Source of the DNA: DATFXF01 sp035258565
GTDB lineage: Bacteria; Acidobacteriota; Terriglobia; Acidiferrales; UBA7541
Length of the DNA: 6,600 nt
Direction of reading: 5' to 3'
NCBI GenBank assembly: GCA_035258565.1
Contig: DATFXF010000392.1
Location: 1 to 6,600 of the forward strand
Positions 5,773-6,600 of the stretch are shown piece after piece. The first letter of the stretch is position 1. Every line of letters starts with the position of its first letter. Below the pieces are notes generated by a model that made no database searches, was not told where the DNA came from, and saw only the letters and a program-made list of their open reading frames with translations. The position numbers were made by a program, and so were the translations under genes.

Positions 5773-6309
5773 TTACTTGAGTCCTGCGACCTTGACCATG
5801 ATGTGGGCGTACGGAGTGCCCTTCCACATCACGTAGACAGGGTCCTTCGTGTCCGTCGAAAGCCCCTCAAGCATACTCGGATCCGGCACCAAGATCATGA
5901 GGTGCGGCCCTTCTTTGACGTGGTCAGCTGCGTTCTTAGGGTCGGTGGCGAACGGGTCGGAGTTGCTCACCCCGATGGCCTCTCCCTCGCCAGCCAGCAT
6001 GTACGACACGCTGAACTCCTTGATCTTGATCGGTTCACGCTTCGCCAGGGCGGCGAGCAGGGCATCCCACTGAGCCCGGTTGCACATCGGCCCGATGGCC
6101 TTCGAGCCCGGATAGCAGGTCCAACCGTTCGTCCCCTTTCTCAGCACCTTGCCGTCCGGGGTCTGGATCGTGGCGTCTTTAGTGATGGCCTTGGGGGCGG
6201 CGCTCTCCGCCTCGGCGATGAGCTTAGCCTCACTCTTCTGTGCCTGTGCTTGACTGGCCAGTAAGAGGCATAGAGACACACATACTGCGAAAAAGCTTAT
6301 GCGCTTCAT
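5773..6309 (-). CDS. small secreted/periplasmic conserved protein of unknown function
   Basis: 178 residues. Seen: a signal peptide with K2-R3, a hydrophobic core at about 5-19 and a probable cleavage after A-Q-A (21-23), leaving a mature protein of about 155 residues. No lipobox is present. Recognisable blocks are N-G-W-T-C-Y-P-G (61-68), P-M-C-N (74-77), S-Y-M-L-A-G-E-G (102-109), S-N-S-D-P-F-A-T (115-122), E-G-P-H-L-M-I-L-V-P-D (133-143) and Y-V-M-W-K-G-T-P-Y-A-H-I-M-V (159-172). C65 and C76 could form a disulfide outside the cytoplasm. I recall similar block patterns in uncharacterised exported proteins of proteobacteria and other environmental bacteria, but know no function. The start is well supported by GGAGG six bases before the ATG, and codon use is uniform. 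It appears monocistronic, with an inverted repeat about 100 bases upstream. It is unlikely to be a shadow frame. Confidence 0.85.
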   Translation of the reverse strand: MKRISFFAVCVSLCLLLASQAQAQKSEAKLIAEAESAAPKAITKDATIQTPDGKVLRKGTNGWTCYPGSKAIGPMCNRAQWDALLAALAKREPIKIKEFSVSYMLAGEGEAIGVSNSDPFATDPKNAADHVKEGPHLMILVPDPSMLEGLSTDTKDPVYVMWKGTPYAHIMVKVAGLK

Positions 6310-6315
6310 CGGTTA

Positions 6316-6320
6316 CCTCC
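6316..6320 (-). promoter_or_regulatory. strong ribosome binding site of the secreted-protein gene
   Basis: GGAGG on the minus strand lies six bases before the ATG at 6309, an optimal spacing. It fixes that start over any alternative. Confidence 0.8.
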
Positions 6321-6600
6321 ATTAGGAATTTCCGGTTTCGAGTTGACCTTTGCGCGAAACCATATACAAGCCGCCCTCTCATGTCGAGCTCAGGTCACCT
6401 TGGGTTCATGAGGTCTCTTAAAGACCCCATGACCTTACCTTGCCCACGGTTGGTGGCAATCGCGCCTCCTTTAGCCGTTCTACTGAGTGGCTTTGTCTGT
6501 CTCTCACCTCCAACCAGCGTCGCCCCTGCTTGCCCCGCGGGCACGCTGTAGATCATCCTTTCTGTGTCGGAAGGGAACGTTTTGAAACGCTTACATATCA
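6321..6600. other. upstream region of the secreted-protein gene
   Basis: No convincing gene. A 53-codon minus-strand frame (6556-6395) has an AAAGG directly abutting its ATG, too close to act as a ribosome binding site, and no recognised similarity. The stretch should contain the promoter of the gene starting at 6309. A TATATG near 6360 on the minus strand could be a -10, but its -35 partner is poor. The main structure is the inverted repeat at 6406-6432. Confidence 0.4.
6406..6432. repeat. 11-base-arm inverted repeat upstream of the secreted-protein gene
   Basis: TCATGAGGTCT (6406-6416) and AGACCCCATGA (6422-6432) are complementary at 10 of 11 positions around CTTAA. It lies about 97 bases upstream of the ATG at 6309. 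This suits an operator for a dimeric regulator, or an attenuator hairpin if transcription begins further right. No T-run follows it in the direction of the gene, which favours DNA binding over termination. Confidence 0.45.

Noticed and set aside
5396..5836. Plus-strand frame of 146 codons in the region between MFS and secreted-protein genes
   Set aside because: Begins with TTG, has no ribosome binding site, overlaps the end of the secreted-protein gene and reads as compositionally odd protein.
6395..6556. Minus-strand 53-codon frame upstream of the secreted-protein gene
   Set aside because: The AAAGG abuts the ATG with no spacing, the peptide is unremarkable, and the frame runs through the inverted repeat at 6406-6432.
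1..6600. CRISPR array, transposase, toxin-antitoxin or defence gene
   Set aside because: No regularly spaced repeats, no transposase or integrase motifs and no recognised defence-family domains in any supported frame.

Overview
The window is GC-rich bacterial chromosomal DNA. It holds four well-supported protein genes, a truncated tRNA gene, and several intergenic stretches rich in inverted repeats. The envelope proteins, codon use and gene families suggest a Gram-negative soil or environmental bacterium. Acidobacteriota or a related lineage is a guess from the mix of families, and no phylogenetic marker is present to settle it.

Left part (1-3235, minus strand): two genes read leftward. The upstream one (2003-3235) encodes a nucleotidyltransferase-fold protein of the NTP_transf_5 type. 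The downstream one (247-1782) encodes a polytopic GT-C/GT39-like glycosyltransferase. Such proteins are commonly found among envelope or exopolysaccharide genes, so the pair may belong to a surface-glycan locus whose remainder lies outside the window. The 220-base gap between them contains a good match to a sigma-54 promoter (-24 GG, ten bases, -12 GC) and two small hairpins. The glycosyltransferase may therefore have its own regulated promoter and a leader of about 170 bases.

Middle (3236-3678): just upstream of the nucleotidyltransferase gene lies the 3' half of a tRNA-Arg(CCT), running from the anticodon arm to the encoded CCA. It has no matching 5' half. Integrative elements that enter tRNA genes leave this kind of end. 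The polarity of the remnant places the possible element to the right, but no integrase gene is visible in the window.

Right part (3679-6600): a plus-strand MFS exporter of the MFS_3/DHA3 type (3679-5055) is followed by about 700 bases with no convincing gene. That stretch has dyad symmetries and a short minus-strand patch that looks like frameshifted coding sequence. A minus-strand gene (5773-6309) encodes a small secreted or periplasmic protein with a clear signal peptide, two cysteines and a strong ribosome binding site. About 100 bases upstream of it is an 11-base-arm inverted repeat. A 7-base dyad, GCACGAG...CTCGTGC, occurs twice in the window, each time shortly downstream of a minus-strand gene.

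No CRISPR array, restriction or toxin system, transposase or other clearly new multigene system was found. The observations most worth checking are the tRNA remnant, the sigma-54-like site and the repeated dyad.
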